Both the position numbers and the translations under genes were made by a program. From Nocardioides aromaticivorans (GTDB lineage Bacteria; Actinomycetota; Actinomycetes; Propionibacteriales; Nocardioidaceae): 64,000 bases of DNA. Below are positions 8,322 to 16,441 of the stretch, one piece after another. Within the stretch, counting starts at the first letter, position 1; every line of letters starts with the position of its first letter. Location of the stretch: assembly GCF_013408525.1 (NCBI RefSeq), contig NZ_JACBZM010000002.1:62001-126000 (forward strand), in the 5' to 3' direction. The notes below the pieces were generated by a model. That model ran no database searches, was not told the origin of the DNA, and saw only the letters and a program-made list of their open reading frames with translations.

Positions 8322-8627
8322 TCACCGCGACTCCTCCCATGAGCGCGCTGCGGCAGATGCGGGCCAAGACCAACAGACGTCCGGTCGCCTCTGCACTCCG
8401 CCAGGTGGCGGGAGAGCAGGACGTTCGGCGGCGCCTCCCCCGGCCTCGTCGGTGACGCCGGCGATCAGGCATGTCGGGCACAGGTGCTCGGTCGCGGTCA
8501 TCTCCCACCCCGCTTCGAGGGCGGCCTGGTCCGCGATCGAGGGCGTCCACCAACCGGTCCCCTCCGGGGCGGCCAGGCCGCAGCGGTCGCACAGGACGAC
8601 GTAGTGCGCGGTCTCTCGGTAACACAT
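8322..8627 (-). CDS. Small zinc-ribbon protein
   Basis: 101 residues from ATG 8627, which overlaps the stop of the upstream gene (TGATG). Shine-Dalgarno GGAGG lies inside the preceding gene. A CDRC pair and a CPTC pair 40 residues apart make a zinc-ribbon. The C-terminal 35 residues are low-complexity. Function unknown. Confidence 0.65.
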   Translation of the reverse strand: MCYRETAHYVVLCDRCGLAAPEGTGWWTPSIADQAALEAGWEMTATEHLCPTCLIAGVTDEAGGGAAERPALPPPGGVQRRPDVCWSWPASAAARSWEESR

Positions 8628-8860
8628 CAGCCGTGACCTCCATCTGCATGCTTGTCGTCGACCCACGAGCCGTTCGAGGACAGGCGGACCAGCTCGTGGT
8701 AGTCGCACATACGGGCGCCGAGCTCCGCATGCCGCTCGCACCCCGGGAAGTCGCAAGTGGCCCCCAGGTGCTGCTGCTCGCGGTGGAAGGCGAGGCTTGT
8801 CGCGGCCGCGCCCTCGGCGGAGGCCGTCATGTTGCGGTGGTTCGCGACGCGGTCCATCAC
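8627..8860 (-). CDS. Small Cys/His-rich protein
   Basis: 77 residues from GTG 8860. CDFPGCERHAELGARMCDYH looks like a C-x4-C-x10-C-x2-H zinc-binding module. It is coupled both upstream (GTGA-type overlap with a 28-residue ORF) and downstream (TGATG). Function unknown. Confidence 0.65.
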   Translation of the reverse strand: MMDRVANHRNMTASAEGAAATSLAFHREQQHLGATCDFPGCERHAELGARMCDYHELVRLSSNGSWVDDKHADGGHG

Positions 8861-8943
8861 GAGCTCCAGGAAGGCCGGTTGAGGTTGATCGCGCTGGACA
8901 GGAGGGCGGTGTAGTGGCTGCAGGGAGTGGAAGGTGCGGTCAT
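8857..8943 (-). CDS. Possible 28-residue leader-like ORF
   Basis: ATG 8943 has a GGAGG about 10 nt upstream, and the stop overlaps the GTG of the next gene (8860). These features suggest that it is translated and couples translation across the gap after the methyltransferase. The peptide has no recognisable motif. Confidence 0.35.
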   Translation of the reverse strand: MTAPSTPCSHYTALLSSAINLNRPSWSS

Positions 8944-9043
8944 CAAGGCTGGGCCTCCGTAGTGGTCGGGCGGAAGGAGCAGTTCGGGTGCCGGGCGGGG
9001 GCCCGGAGCCGGCGCGTCGTACTTCCCGTCGTGCGAGTTCGGT

Positions 9044-11029
9044 TCACAGCAACATCGCTTCGGTCGGAGTCGTGAGGCCGGCAGTGGCGACGGTGCGATC
9101 CTCAGGGCGCAGGGACCGGGCCGCCGGCGGCAGAAGAGCCGGCCGGAAACCGTTGCCCTCAGGGCCGTGCAGGACCGCACGGAGCCGGTTGCTGATCCAC
9201 CAGCCGACCTGCGGTGAGACGGCGTTGCCGTAGCCATCTACCCGGTCGCTTGCGGACCCCCAGACCTGGAAGGTGCCCTGGTAGCCGGCGAAGTCGACGT
9301 CGAACCCGCACCCCCGGCCGATCTCGTGGTCGTACATCATCCGGAAGAAGCAGTCCTCGAGCGTGAGGTCCTCCAGTGCCTCGCGCCACTCGGCCATCAA
9401 CAGCGCCGTTGTGTCGCGCGAGGTCAACGTCCCGAACGGATCGGTGACCGGATGGGGCGCCGTCTCCGTCCCCGTCGAGCCGTTCTGCTTGTACCAGCCG
9501 GAGAACAGCAGCGCCTGGGTCGGCTCAGCGGTGATCGCGCCCAGTGGATCCGAGACCGGGTGGGCGCGGTACTTGGCCTCGCTGATGGACCCGTTGTTCT
9601 TGATCGTGCCGGCCGCAGTGAGCAAACCGGGGATCTGGTCCGCGGTCACGGTCGGCATCGCCTCACCGTGCGTGGTGGGGGTCGTGTGTTGGCGATAGGG
9701 CAGCACACCAGCTGAGAGCAGGGCCATCGTCTCGGACCCGCCCTGGGTCGGGAGCGGCTCGTCGACCCCGCGCGCAGCGCCCTGGAAGTTGTCGATCGCC
9801 ATCGCGACCGGTGGGGTGAGCAGTCCGTTCGCGTTCGTCGAGGTCTGTGACGGCAGCGGCTGGGAGAAGTCCCGGGTCCGGCACACCGAGCCCGGCCACT
9901 CGAAGGTGTTCCCGGCGGCCGCCATCACCGCCCCGGTCGCGACGACCGCGGCCTCCTGCTGGCCGCCGCTCGGTCGCCACGGGTGAGGCTCCGGGCCGAA
10001 CTGCGACGTCGCCGGCACCATCACGGCCGGGAACTCGGCGAACCGCTGGCGGCACCGCTCAGCCCGCGCCATAGTCGCCCTCGCCAAGGGTGCGCGGTAG
10101 AGCTCGCCGGTCTTCTTGTCCCGGATCTCCTTGACCTTCATGTCCCCGATGCGAGTGCCCAGGTTCGACAAGTCGAGCGCGGCGAGCGAGGGTGTGAACG
10201 GCGGGATCACCTCGCGATAGCACGAGGGGCACCGGTAGTTGTACTGCTTTCCGTACCGAACCGACCCCGTCGGCGGGACGCCCGTCTTCCATGACCACAC
10301 CGCCTCGACGACACGCTGGCAGTGGTCGCACCAGGACTCGGGCCGGTGGTCCAGGTCTGGAGTCGGGAGCTTCTTGTCCCAGAAGACCCAGTAGCCGCGG
10401 TCACGGGATTGGCCGACACCGAAGAACATCGAGTTGAGGTAGAGGACCTTGTGGTTGTAGCCCAGCAGGTCGAACTGCTTGAGCCACCACCGGTAGGTCG
10501 ACCCGTCACCGACCTTCCGCTTGCCGGGAACCAGCTGACCCCACGAGTAGAGCTCGGTGGTGCACTCGACGAGGATCAGCCGCGGGTGATGCTGGGCGGC
10601 GTAGGCGAGCACGCAGTTCGCGGTGGCTCGATCGCGCTCGGAGCGGGTGACGCACGCTTCGTAGTCCGGGTCCTCGAGGTCGAACAGCGAGAGGCCCTGC
10701 TCGTAGGCCTTCTTCGTGTTCGCGGGCGAGTGGTTAGTACAAGACACCCCCGCGGTGAGAAGGTCACCGGCCGGGAGCTCCCGGACTGAGTGGTAGGCCG
10801 GTGATTCGGTGTCGACCAGGTCGGCGATCCAGTGCTCGGTCGTCGGGTGGTTGGCCTCGTGGACCTTGACCTTGTACTCGTTGTGGTTCGCCGCGGTGAT
10901 CACGTCGAAGCCCGCGTGGGCGATCCCTTGCGTGAGACCCCCGAAGCCGGAAAAGAGGTCGACTGCGACGAGGGTGTCGTGCTTGAAGCGGCGCTGCTGC
11001 AGGGCGGGCCGCCACTCCGCCTCGGTCAC
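9044..11029 (-). CDS. Divergent C5-cytosine DNA methyltransferase
   Basis: 661 residues from GTG 11029, overlapping the preceding stop as GTGA. Motif I is VDLFSGFGGLTQG. The catalytic Cys lies in GVSCTNHSPAN, where most C5 enzymes have PCQ. The ENV motif VI appears as VECTTEL. Residues about 275-310 carry two CxxC pairs (CDHC, CPSC), a zinc insertion. The C-terminal half holds five or so repeats of the type PLPTxT...ALL, followed by a conserved motif VDGYGNAVSPQVGWW (motifs IX-X). It resembles phage-encoded methylases and may protect the element from restriction during transfer. No cognate nuclease is adjacent, so it looks like an orphan enzyme. Confidence 0.85.
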   Translation of the reverse strand: MTEAEWRPALQQRRFKHDTLVAVDLFSGFGGLTQGIAHAGFDVITAANHNEYKVKVHEANHPTTEHWIADLVDTESPAYHSVRELPAGDLLTAGVSCTNHSPANTKKAYEQGLSLFDLEDPDYEACVTRSERDRATANCVLAYAAQHHPRLILVECTTELYSWGQLVPGKRKVGDGSTYRWWLKQFDLLGYNHKVLYLNSMFFGVGQSRDRGYWVFWDKKLPTPDLDHRPESWCDHCQRVVEAVWSWKTGVPPTGSVRYGKQYNYRCPSCYREVIPPFTPSLAALDLSNLGTRIGDMKVKEIRDKKTGELYRAPLARATMARAERCRQRFAEFPAVMVPATSQFGPEPHPWRPSGGQQEAAVVATGAVMAAAGNTFEWPGSVCRTRDFSQPLPSQTSTNANGLLTPPVAMAIDNFQGAARGVDEPLPTQGGSETMALLSAGVLPYRQHTTPTTHGEAMPTVTADQIPGLLTAAGTIKNNGSISEAKYRAHPVSDPLGAITAEPTQALLFSGWYKQNGSTGTETAPHPVTDPFGTLTSRDTTALLMAEWREALEDLTLEDCFFRMMYDHEIGRGCGFDVDFAGYQGTFQVWGSASDRVDGYGNAVSPQVGWWISNRLRAVLHGPEGNGFRPALLPPAARSLRPEDRTVATAGLTTPTEAMLL

Positions 11030-11220
11030 CACAGCGCACCGTCCTGAGTCTTCACGAACTCGGCCGAAACGTGCTGCGCCCAGGCTCGGTAGCCGGCCCT
11101 GGAGGCGGGCCATTCCAGGCGCGTGCTGCCGGGCTCACGGCGCTGACAGATGCAGGAGTAGCGCGTGGGGTAGGACAGGACGTCGAGGTGGTGCTGCTCG
11201 AGGATGTCGACGAGGTTCAT
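11026..11220 (-). CDS. Small hypothetical protein
   Basis: 64 residues beginning MNLVDILEQHHLDVL, with a CICQR segment. It overlaps the methyltransferase by GTGA (11026-11029) and the upstream gene by ATGA (11217-11220). Coupled to the methyltransferase, but no function can be assigned. Confidence 0.6.
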   Translation of the reverse strand: MNLVDILEQHHLDVLSYPTRYSCICQRREPGSTRLEWPASRAGYRAWAQHVSAEFVKTQDGALW

Positions 11221-11501
11221 GCTGGTCGTCCCCTTTCAGCACCGAGCCGGCCGCAGCCTTCGCTGGCGGGGAACAGGCCGATCTGGCCGCGGAAGTGCTC
11301 GAGGTAGCCGATCCGGTAGACCTCGGCGGCATCCTCGGTCGGGAACGAGCCGCGCGGCCGCGGCGGGTTGCCGTTCCAGCCATCGATCACGCCCTGGTGG
11401 CGGGCCTCGGCGTTCACGCCGGACCAGATCCGGACGTGGCCCGTCGTGGGCGGAATCCAACGCAGGAGGCCGTGGGAGTTGCGGATCCACTCCCCCGTCA
11501 T
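11217..11501 (-). CDS. Small hypothetical protein
   Basis: 94 residues from ATG 11501 (MTGEWIRNSHGLLRW). Rich in Trp, Gly and Arg, without a recognisable domain. Both ends overlap neighbours by 4 bp. The extra upstream 45 codons of the open frame are a shadow of the adjacent gene. Confidence 0.55.
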   Translation of the reverse strand: MTGEWIRNSHGLLRWIPPTTGHVRIWSGVNAEARHQGVIDGWNGNPPRPRGSFPTEDAAEVYRIGYLEHFRGQIGLFPASEGCGRLGAERGRPA

Positions 11502-11761
11502 GACGCCGTCCCCGAGAAGACCAGCGAGGCGACGTGGCCGTCCTGAGGAACGCGGTCGGCGTGATCGGGGCACAGGTGCCCACCGCCTGAGCGGACCCAG
11601 CCAACCGGCATCTCCGCGGTAGACGGCTCGAGCCACTGCGCGCCCTGGTCGGAGCGAACCGAGACGCTGGCGCTGCAGGCCGACCGGTGCTCGGGCTTGC
11701 CGCCGATGAAGTCGCAGGTGAAGTAGGAGGTCTGGTGCTCCGGGATGACGTAGACGCTCAC
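11498..11761 (-). CDS. Small hypothetical protein, Cys/His-containing
   Basis: 87 residues from GTG 11761 (VSVYVIPEHQTSYFTCD). Scattered Cys and His (C at about residues 16, 29 and 67, and H at 66 and 70) could bind a metal. GTGA overlap with the upstream gene and ATGA with the downstream gene. Function unknown. Confidence 0.55.
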   Translation of the reverse strand: MSVYVIPEHQTSYFTCDFIGGKPEHRSACSASVSVRSDQGAQWLEPSTAEMPVGWVRSGGGHLCPDHADRVPQDGHVASLVFSGTAS

Positions 11762-12114
11762 GGGTTCACCCCCAGCAGTCGGCCGAGCTGCTCCCACAAG
11801 TCGAGTACGTCGAGGCTGTCGGTCTCCTGATCGCCCCAGTTGTGGTGGAACTCGCGCACCGCGGTGAGCCGCTCGGCGTCGGTCGGCAGCGCGGCGATGT
11901 CGCTCGGCACGGGGGTGTTCAACGCGGACACCTCCTGCGGGCACGGGGACGGGTGCCGCGGGTCGTTGCTACCGCAGGCCCGGCACGTCCACCCGTTGCG
12001 GACCCGGATGCAGGCCCGGCACGGGTTGCGCTGCCGCGCCTGGTAGGCCGCGGTCGCATTGACCGTCTCTCCGCACTCCGGGCAGGGGTACGGGTAAGGG
12101 CCCTTGCCCCTCAT
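11758..12114 (-). CDS. Zinc-ribbon hypothetical protein
   Basis: 118 residues from ATG 12114. Three CxxC pairs occur in the first 55 residues (CPEC, CRAC, CRAC), then a C-terminal acidic helical half (DAERLTAVREFHHNWG). Overlaps its upstream neighbour by ATGA. Function unknown, though the pattern fits nucleic-acid-binding small proteins of actinophages. Confidence 0.65.
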   Translation of the reverse strand: MRGKGPYPYPCPECGETVNATAAYQARQRNPCRACIRVRNGWTCRACGSNDPRHPSPCPQEVSALNTPVPSDIAALPTDAERLTAVREFHHNWGDQETDSLDVLDLWEQLGRLLGVNP

Positions 12115-12287
12115 GCGCCCGCCCCTTCCGTGTGGGCGGCCGCGGCGACTGCCGTCCAGTACGGCGCCGGGTCCGACTCGGGTGCCGCGTGCCGGCAGGT
12201 GCAGGTCTGGGCACACATCGGCCTGTCCTGGTTCGCGCATTCCTCCGGGCCATGTCCCGGCTGTTCACAGGCCTCGCAGATGCTCAT
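12111..12287 (-). CDS. 58-residue cysteine-rich protein, first gene of the chain
   Basis: Reads MSICEACEQPGHGPEECAN and continues with CAQTCTCRH, giving seven cysteines and three histidines in 58 residues. GGAGG lies 6 nt before ATG 12287. The stop overlaps the next ATG (ATGA, 12111-12114). It is the promoter-proximal gene of the leftward chain ending at 6773. Function unknown; probably metal-binding. Confidence 0.65.
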   Translation of the reverse strand: MSICEACEQPGHGPEECANQDRPMCAQTCTCRHAAPESDPAPYWTAVAAAAHTEGAGA

Positions 12288-12325
12288 CGACGACCTCCAT
12301 CGCCTAACGGATGGTTCCCTAGGGC

Positions 12326-12360
12326 GTATACCCTGGGTCTACCGTATACCCCGGGTATAC
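12326..12360. promoter_or_regulatory. Tandem 17-bp palindromic operators
   Basis: GTATACCCTGGGTCTAC (12326-12342) and GTATACCCCGGGTATAC (12344-12360) are two copies of one palindrome, centres 18 bp apart. The second is perfect and the first has one mismatch. They sit 39 bp upstream of the first gene of the small-gene chain, in the only gap between it and the SNase gene. This is a typical arrangement for a dimeric repressor controlling the chain. The cognate regulator is not identified. Confidence 0.65.
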
Positions 12361-12402
12361 TCCATGTAAACCCCCTTCGCGCACGAGTCCCCGGCGAGTT
12401 CG

Positions 12403-12960
12403 TCATCGGCATGTCGACCACATCCCGGCCTGCCGATTGCGCGCGGCCGCCTCGAGCTGGGCATAGGAGTCGCGACGAAGGACGGGCATGGAGCTGTCGC
12501 GTGCCCCCGCGGCCCCAGCGCGGATCTGGGCGGCGCCTATGTCGCGGCCGGAGACCTGCACATAGCGCAGCCACCGGCCGTAGGTATCGACGTCGTCCTG
12601 GGTGGGGTCGCTCACGAGCGTGACGTGGGTGCCGGCCGGCAGCAGCTGCTTGAGGTGCCGGGTGGCCGCCTGGCCGTAGCACTCCCCCGGCTTGCCGGGA
12701 TGCGGGATCTCGGGAGCGCTGATCCCGAGGAACCGCACCCGGACGTCGCGACCGTCGTCGGTGGTGACCTGGACCGTGTCCCCGTCGAGGACGTAGGCCA
12801 CGACGCCGGCGGTGCGCTCACCTCGTGTTCCGGAACTGGTGGGGGTGTCGAGGATGTCGCCGCCAGCGGCGAAGCCGCCGACGATCCCGCGGACGCCGAC
12901 GACGACCACGGCGGCCACGATCGCCAGGGACAGGAGCCGTATCGGCTTGCTCGCGATCAT
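12403..12960 (-). CDS. Membrane-anchored thermonuclease (SNase-like)
   Basis: 185 residues from ATG 12960. Residues 8-30 form one hydrophobic N-terminal segment (signal anchor), so the enzyme faces the outside. The SNase fold shows in VLDGDTVQVTTDDGRDVRVRFLGISAPE (R and D of the active site), CYGQAATRHLKQLL, and DTYGRWLRYV (the E/R of the second motif). Staphylococcal nuclease relatives cleave DNA and RNA. The start overlaps the LRV-repeat gene by ATGA. An extracellular nuclease next to transfer genes may act on competing DNA or remove DNA at the cell surface; this is inference. Confidence 0.8.
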   Translation of the reverse strand: MIASKPIRLLSLAIVAAVVVVGVRGIVGGFAAGGDILDTPTSSGTRGERTAGVVAYVLDGDTVQVTTDDGRDVRVRFLGISAPEIPHPGKPGECYGQAATRHLKQLLPAGTHVTLVSDPTQDDVDTYGRWLRYVQVSGRDIGAAQIRAGAAGARDSSMPVLRRDSYAQLEAAARNRQAGMWSTCR

Positions 12961-15002
12961 CGAGCCACCTCCGCCCGGAGCGTGGTGCTGGCTGGCTGGT
13001 GGAGCTCGTCTTGGCGAAGCGGCCGCGGGCTGGGTGGGAGCAGGCCCGGCCGCACGTCGGTGCGGCCCTCCTCGGCGGCCCCTGATGCAGCCGGGCCCTG
13101 CTCGACCGCTGCCCGGACCCGCGGGTTCGCGTCGCCGAGCAGAGCGTGCAGCGTCGCCGGGTTGATGGCCGGGTTCTTCGCGAGCGCGACTCGCACGCTC
13201 GGGTCCGGGTCGGCCTGGAGACGGGTCAGCACGTCGGGGTCGACGTGCTGGTTGCGGGCCAGAGCTCGACGGACCTTGGGCTCCTGGTCGAGCGCGACCC
13301 GGTGTGAGTCGGCCGCGTCGATGTTCGGGTTCTTCGCTGCGTGCTCGCGCACCCAGGCGTCGGTGTCCTCGTGAGCGAGCCGGTGCAGGGCCGCGATCGG
13401 GAGAGAGGGGTTGGTCGCGGCCAGGGCGCGCGTGTGGTTGCCCGTCGAGGTGTCTCTGGACATGCGCTCCAGCACGTCGGCCGGCGTCGAGGGGTTCTTT
13501 GCGACTTGCGCCATGGTGTTGCCGTCCGTGTGCTCCCAGCCGGCAAGGATGCGCGATGGGGTGTTCGGGTTGCTGGCCACCGCGTGGCGAACGTCCGAGT
13601 CGATCCACTGGCGTCCCGGCGACGGCGTCGTCGCGAGGTGCTCCAGCGTCGTTGCGCACGCGTGCGGGTGCCGGCCGATCGCGGCGAGCACCATCTGGTC
13701 GGGATCCCCGACCATCCGCGCGAGCGTGGCCTCGGCGGTGCGCGGGTTGGTGGCCACCAGCCAGCGGACCTTCGTCGCCGTGAGCTCCCTGGCCTCGTCG
13801 GGGTCATCGGCCAGCTGGTCGAGCGTCTCCATCGGGGTGTTCGGGTTCCCGGCGACGGCCCGGCGGACCTTGACGTCCTCATCCGTGCCCAGGCCCGCCA
13901 AGGTCGCGGCCGAGGCCGCGTGGTTCTCTGCGACGGTGCGGCGGTTCAGGGCGATCTCGCTGCTCGCGATCGCGGCGAGCTCATCGGGGTCGGTGCTGCG
14001 GCGAGCCTCGGTGTAGTGCAGGACGAGTGCAGGATCGATCGGCAGGGTCGCCCGCGTGGGTGCCGGGACATCGGAGGCCAGCGCCTTGTAGGCAACGAAC
14101 GGGGTGCCGTCGGCATCGCGAATGATGAGGATGCCGCTCGCGTCCCGCTCGGCTTGCTGGCCGGCCCATGCGAGGTGCGAGCCCTGGTCGACGCCGAGCG
14201 GGGTACTCACCATCTCGTAGCCCGTCTGCTTGGTCACCGTGCGGACATCGGGTGTCGTCTGCTCGCGCTGGCCGGACAGGTAGAAGACCTGGATGCGCGA
14301 ACCGACCGGCAGCGTGCGGCGCACCTCAGCGACGGAGATCCGCGCCCTGTCCTCACCGATCGGCAGGATCGGCGTCCCCGAGCTCGCCGCCGTGATGGGC
14401 CGTCCCAGCTGCTGATCCTCCAGGAGCTCGAGGAGGTCCCCGGCCTCCTCCTGCCCGCCCGCATCGGCGCCGAGCGCACGCAGGTGCAGCTCGAGCCGTT
14501 CGGTCTCAAGCGCGGTCCTGCGCTCCTCCCACGCCGCGAGCACGCCGCTGGCCTCGAAGGCCTGGTACTCGCGTACATAGGCGTCCTGGCGCGGCGTGAG
14601 CGGCTCGCCTGGGACGATCGGCCCGCACCCGACCGCGGCCGCGCTGGCCGTGAACCGCGGGTAGGCGGACTGGTGGGCGCGCCACCGCGCGCGGAACTCG
14701 ACGAACTGGTTGCGGACGTCGTCGGGCACCGCAAGCGCGATCGCCTCGATCTCCGGCCACGGGATGACCTCGGCCGGGTTGTGCCATGCGTCGTCGACAC
14801 CGAAGCCCAGGCCCTCTGTGGTGCCGACGATCCGCGCCCCCGTTTCCGGGTCGCGGTGGTGTGTGCCTGACCAGCCGCCCTCACGAACCTGCGCAACCTT
14901 CGCTGGGTCGACCAGGATCGAGGTCAGCGCCCAGGCCGGCCACGATCTCAACAGCTCGCGTTGACGCCGCCGGCTTGTGACGACTGTTGCCTGCCCGGTC
15001 AC
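12957..15002 (-). CDS. Large protein with C-terminal LRV (variant leucine-rich) repeats
   Basis: 681 residues from GTG 15002, overlapping the upstream stop. Residues about 1-330 form an N-terminal region of unknown fold. From about 340 onward there are roughly nine helical repeats of the form VRxAVAxNPxTPxxxLxxLAxD, matching LRV repeats, which form curved solenoids used for protein or nucleic-acid contacts. The last 45 residues are low-complexity. It is coupled to the SNase gene and an upstream unknown gene, so it may recruit a partner to the nuclease. Function unknown. Confidence 0.65.
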   Translation of the reverse strand: MTGQATVVTSRRRQRELLRSWPAWALTSILVDPAKVAQVREGGWSGTHHRDPETGARIVGTTEGLGFGVDDAWHNPAEVIPWPEIEAIALAVPDDVRNQFVEFRARWRAHQSAYPRFTASAAAVGCGPIVPGEPLTPRQDAYVREYQAFEASGVLAAWEERRTALETERLELHLRALGADAGGQEEAGDLLELLEDQQLGRPITAASSGTPILPIGEDRARISVAEVRRTLPVGSRIQVFYLSGQREQTTPDVRTVTKQTGYEMVSTPLGVDQGSHLAWAGQQAERDASGILIIRDADGTPFVAYKALASDVPAPTRATLPIDPALVLHYTEARRSTDPDELAAIASSEIALNRRTVAENHAASAATLAGLGTDEDVKVRRAVAGNPNTPMETLDQLADDPDEARELTATKVRWLVATNPRTAEATLARMVGDPDQMVLAAIGRHPHACATTLEHLATTPSPGRQWIDSDVRHAVASNPNTPSRILAGWEHTDGNTMAQVAKNPSTPADVLERMSRDTSTGNHTRALAATNPSLPIAALHRLAHEDTDAWVREHAAKNPNIDAADSHRVALDQEPKVRRALARNQHVDPDVLTRLQADPDPSVRVALAKNPAINPATLHALLGDANPRVRAAVEQGPAASGAAEEGRTDVRPGLLPPSPRPLRQDELHQPASTTLRAEVAR

Positions 15003-15649
15003 GACGCAAGCCCGGGTCCGGGGGCCGGGGTGACCGGCGAGGTCGTGCTCAGCTCCTCGGGACGATGCGGACGACGGGTGCTGTCCGGCTTGAGCGGCGG
15101 CCGCGCGCCGGCGACGGCGGCGAGCGCCTTCTCGATCGAGTCGCGGCTGCGCACCCACGTCTCCAGCTCGACGCCGAGGACGTCAGCCACGTGGGTGTCC
15201 GTGACCGGGATCGGGCGGTCCTGGTTGTTCAGCTGAAGCGCCACGCTGCCGTCGGTGTGTCGAGTCACCGTGACCGCCGGCGAGGCGTGTGTCCGTCCCG
15301 GACCGGCCGGGCTCGCCTCGATCCGTCCTGAGACCTCACCCGAGGCCCCGGTCGCTGGCTCGCGGTAGCAGATCCGACCCCTGCTCCAGGCGACCGCCTG
15401 GTCGAGCCGCCCGCGCGCTCGGACCGACAGTCCGCTGCTCTCCCGCCGCGTCGCCGACGACCCCGGCTCGCAGCCGAGTCCCTCGAGGATCGATGCCGTG
15501 GGGATACCCATGGCCACGAAGGTCCCCAGGCTCAGTCGGTCCGCGTTCGCCTTGACGACTTCGACCTCGAGCGCTCGCACCGCGTCCTCGCCGAGCTCGC
15601 GGACGGCCGCCTCCCGGGTCCCGTCGTCAGCGTTCTGCCCGGCGCTCAT
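14999..15649 (-). CDS. Hypothetical protein of the SNase/LRV operon
   Basis: 216 residues from ATG 15649 (MSAGQNADD). The N-terminal 90 residues are helical and the middle contains YREPATGASGEVSGRI. No recognised domain. It overlaps its neighbours by GTGA and ATGA, and lies in the operon running from 16217 to 12403. Confidence 0.6.
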   Translation of the reverse strand: MSAGQNADDGTREAAVRELGEDAVRALEVEVVKANADRLSLGTFVAMGIPTASILEGLGCEPGSSATRRESSGLSVRARGRLDQAVAWSRGRICYREPATGASGEVSGRIEASPAGPGRTHASPAVTVTRHTDGSVALQLNNQDRPIPVTDTHVADVLGVELETWVRSRDSIEKALAAVAGARPPLKPDSTRRPHRPEELSTTSPVTPAPGPGLAS

Positions 15650-15837
15650 GAGGCCTCTCCCGGGTAGTTCTTGTGCGGCGGACACGCGCAGTCCTCGCAG
15701 GGCAGGAAGTGGTGGGAGTGGCCGCACCACGGGCATGGCAGGTCATGGCCGGTGATGATCGGGGTCGTACCAAGCTCCTGATCCCGCAAGGCCGCAACTC
15801 GCACCAGCGGAGCGGAGCACCTCGTCGCGGTGTCCAT
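15646..15837 (-). CDS. 63-residue zinc-ribbon protein
   Basis: From ATG 15837. CPWCGHSHHFLPCEDCACPP supplies two C-x2-C pairs with intervening His. Coupled both upstream (TGATG) and downstream (ATGA). Function unknown, probably nucleic-acid or protein binding. Confidence 0.6.
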   Translation of the reverse strand: MDTATRCSAPLVRVAALRDQELGTTPIITGHDLPCPWCGHSHHFLPCEDCACPPHKNYPGEAS

Positions 15838-16217
15838 CACGCCACCTGGACTCCGACCTGAGCAGCGTCGCCGGCGTCCTCCTCGTCGTTGCCCTCGGTC
15901 GTGTCCGTCCCGAGCTGCCGCAGCCGACGGACCGTCGGTGTGTCGAGACCGGTCAGTTTCACGATGTCCTTGATCGCGAGCTTCTCCGCGACGAGTCGCT
16001 CGACTGCGGCCGCGGCCGCGGCCTCCGCGTCGGTCACGGCCTGCTCGGCTCGGGCCCGCTCCTCCCAGGCCACCTCGACGTCGACCGACGCCTCGTCGAT
16101 GCGCCGCTCCCGCGCCAGCTGGTCCGGGTCCAGCTTCAGCCGGCGCTCCCGCGCCGCCTTCAGTCGGGCATCCCGAGCCCGATCCCGACTCGCCTGGGCC
16201 TGCGTCGCCTTCCCCAT
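15837..16217 (-). CDS. Coiled-coil protein with C-terminal HTH
   Basis: 126 residues from ATG 16217, with GAGGTGA upstream. Residues 8-85 are highly charged and helical (RERRLKLDPDQLARERRIDE), a coiled coil. Residues 85-110 (AIKDIVKLTGLDTPTVRRLRQLG) form a helix-turn-helix. It is the first gene of the leftward operon, divergent from the relaxase and preceded by the conserved TGTCCGA...GTTGC element on the minus strand. It could be a relaxosome accessory or regulator; that is inference from position. Confidence 0.65.
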   Translation of the reverse strand: MGKATQAQASRDRARDARLKAARERRLKLDPDQLARERRIDEASVDVEVAWEERARAEQAVTDAEAAAAAAVERLVAEKLAIKDIVKLTGLDTPTVRRLRQLGTDTTEGNDEEDAGDAAQVGVQVA

Positions 16218-16283
16218 CGGGGATCACCTCTTCCTTGATCGGCATGTCACGGAAATCCACCGCGACCCCTTCACCAGCAAGAA

Positions 16284-16310
16284 GCAACCTCGACCGACCC
16301 CGATCGGACA
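16284..16310 (-). promoter_or_regulatory. TGTCCGA-N15-GTTGC promoter-like element, copy B
   Basis: Minus strand: TGTCCGA at 16310-16304, 15 nt, then GTTGCTTCTTG from 16288. It reads toward the operon starting at 16217. The transcript would carry a leader of about 55 nt with a Shine-Dalgarno. It mirrors copy A, so the two make divergent promoters whose TGTCCGA motifs are separated by 93 nt. Confidence 0.65.
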
Positions 16311-16403
16311 CCTCGACCCCGACGACTCGCGAACTTTCAGACCTCGCCAGACTCACCAAAGCCCTCGCACCCCATGCACTGTCGGAACTCGGTGCCGGGC
16401 AGG
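16311..16403. other. Gap between divergent promoters; possible oriT region
   Basis: This 93-bp stretch separates copies A and B of the conserved element and lies directly upstream of the relaxase gene, where oriT is often found. I see no convincing nic-like inverted repeat by eye. The flanking 34-nt arms (16280-16313 and 16401-16434) are imperfect inverted repeats simply because the two promoter copies face apart. Confidence 0.3.
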
Positions 16404-16436
16404 TGTCCGAAACCGGGTCGCGGCGGTTGCTTCTCC
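16404..16436 (+). promoter_or_regulatory. TGTCCGA-N15-GTTGC promoter-like element, copy A
   Basis: Plus strand: TGTCCGA 16404-16410, 15 nt, GTTGCTTCTCC 16426-16436. An in-frame GTG (16442) lies 16 nt after the first G of GTTGC and an ATG three bases later. No Shine-Dalgarno is present. It is the presumed promoter of the relaxase gene. Confidence 0.7.
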
Positions 16437-16441
16437 GTGGC

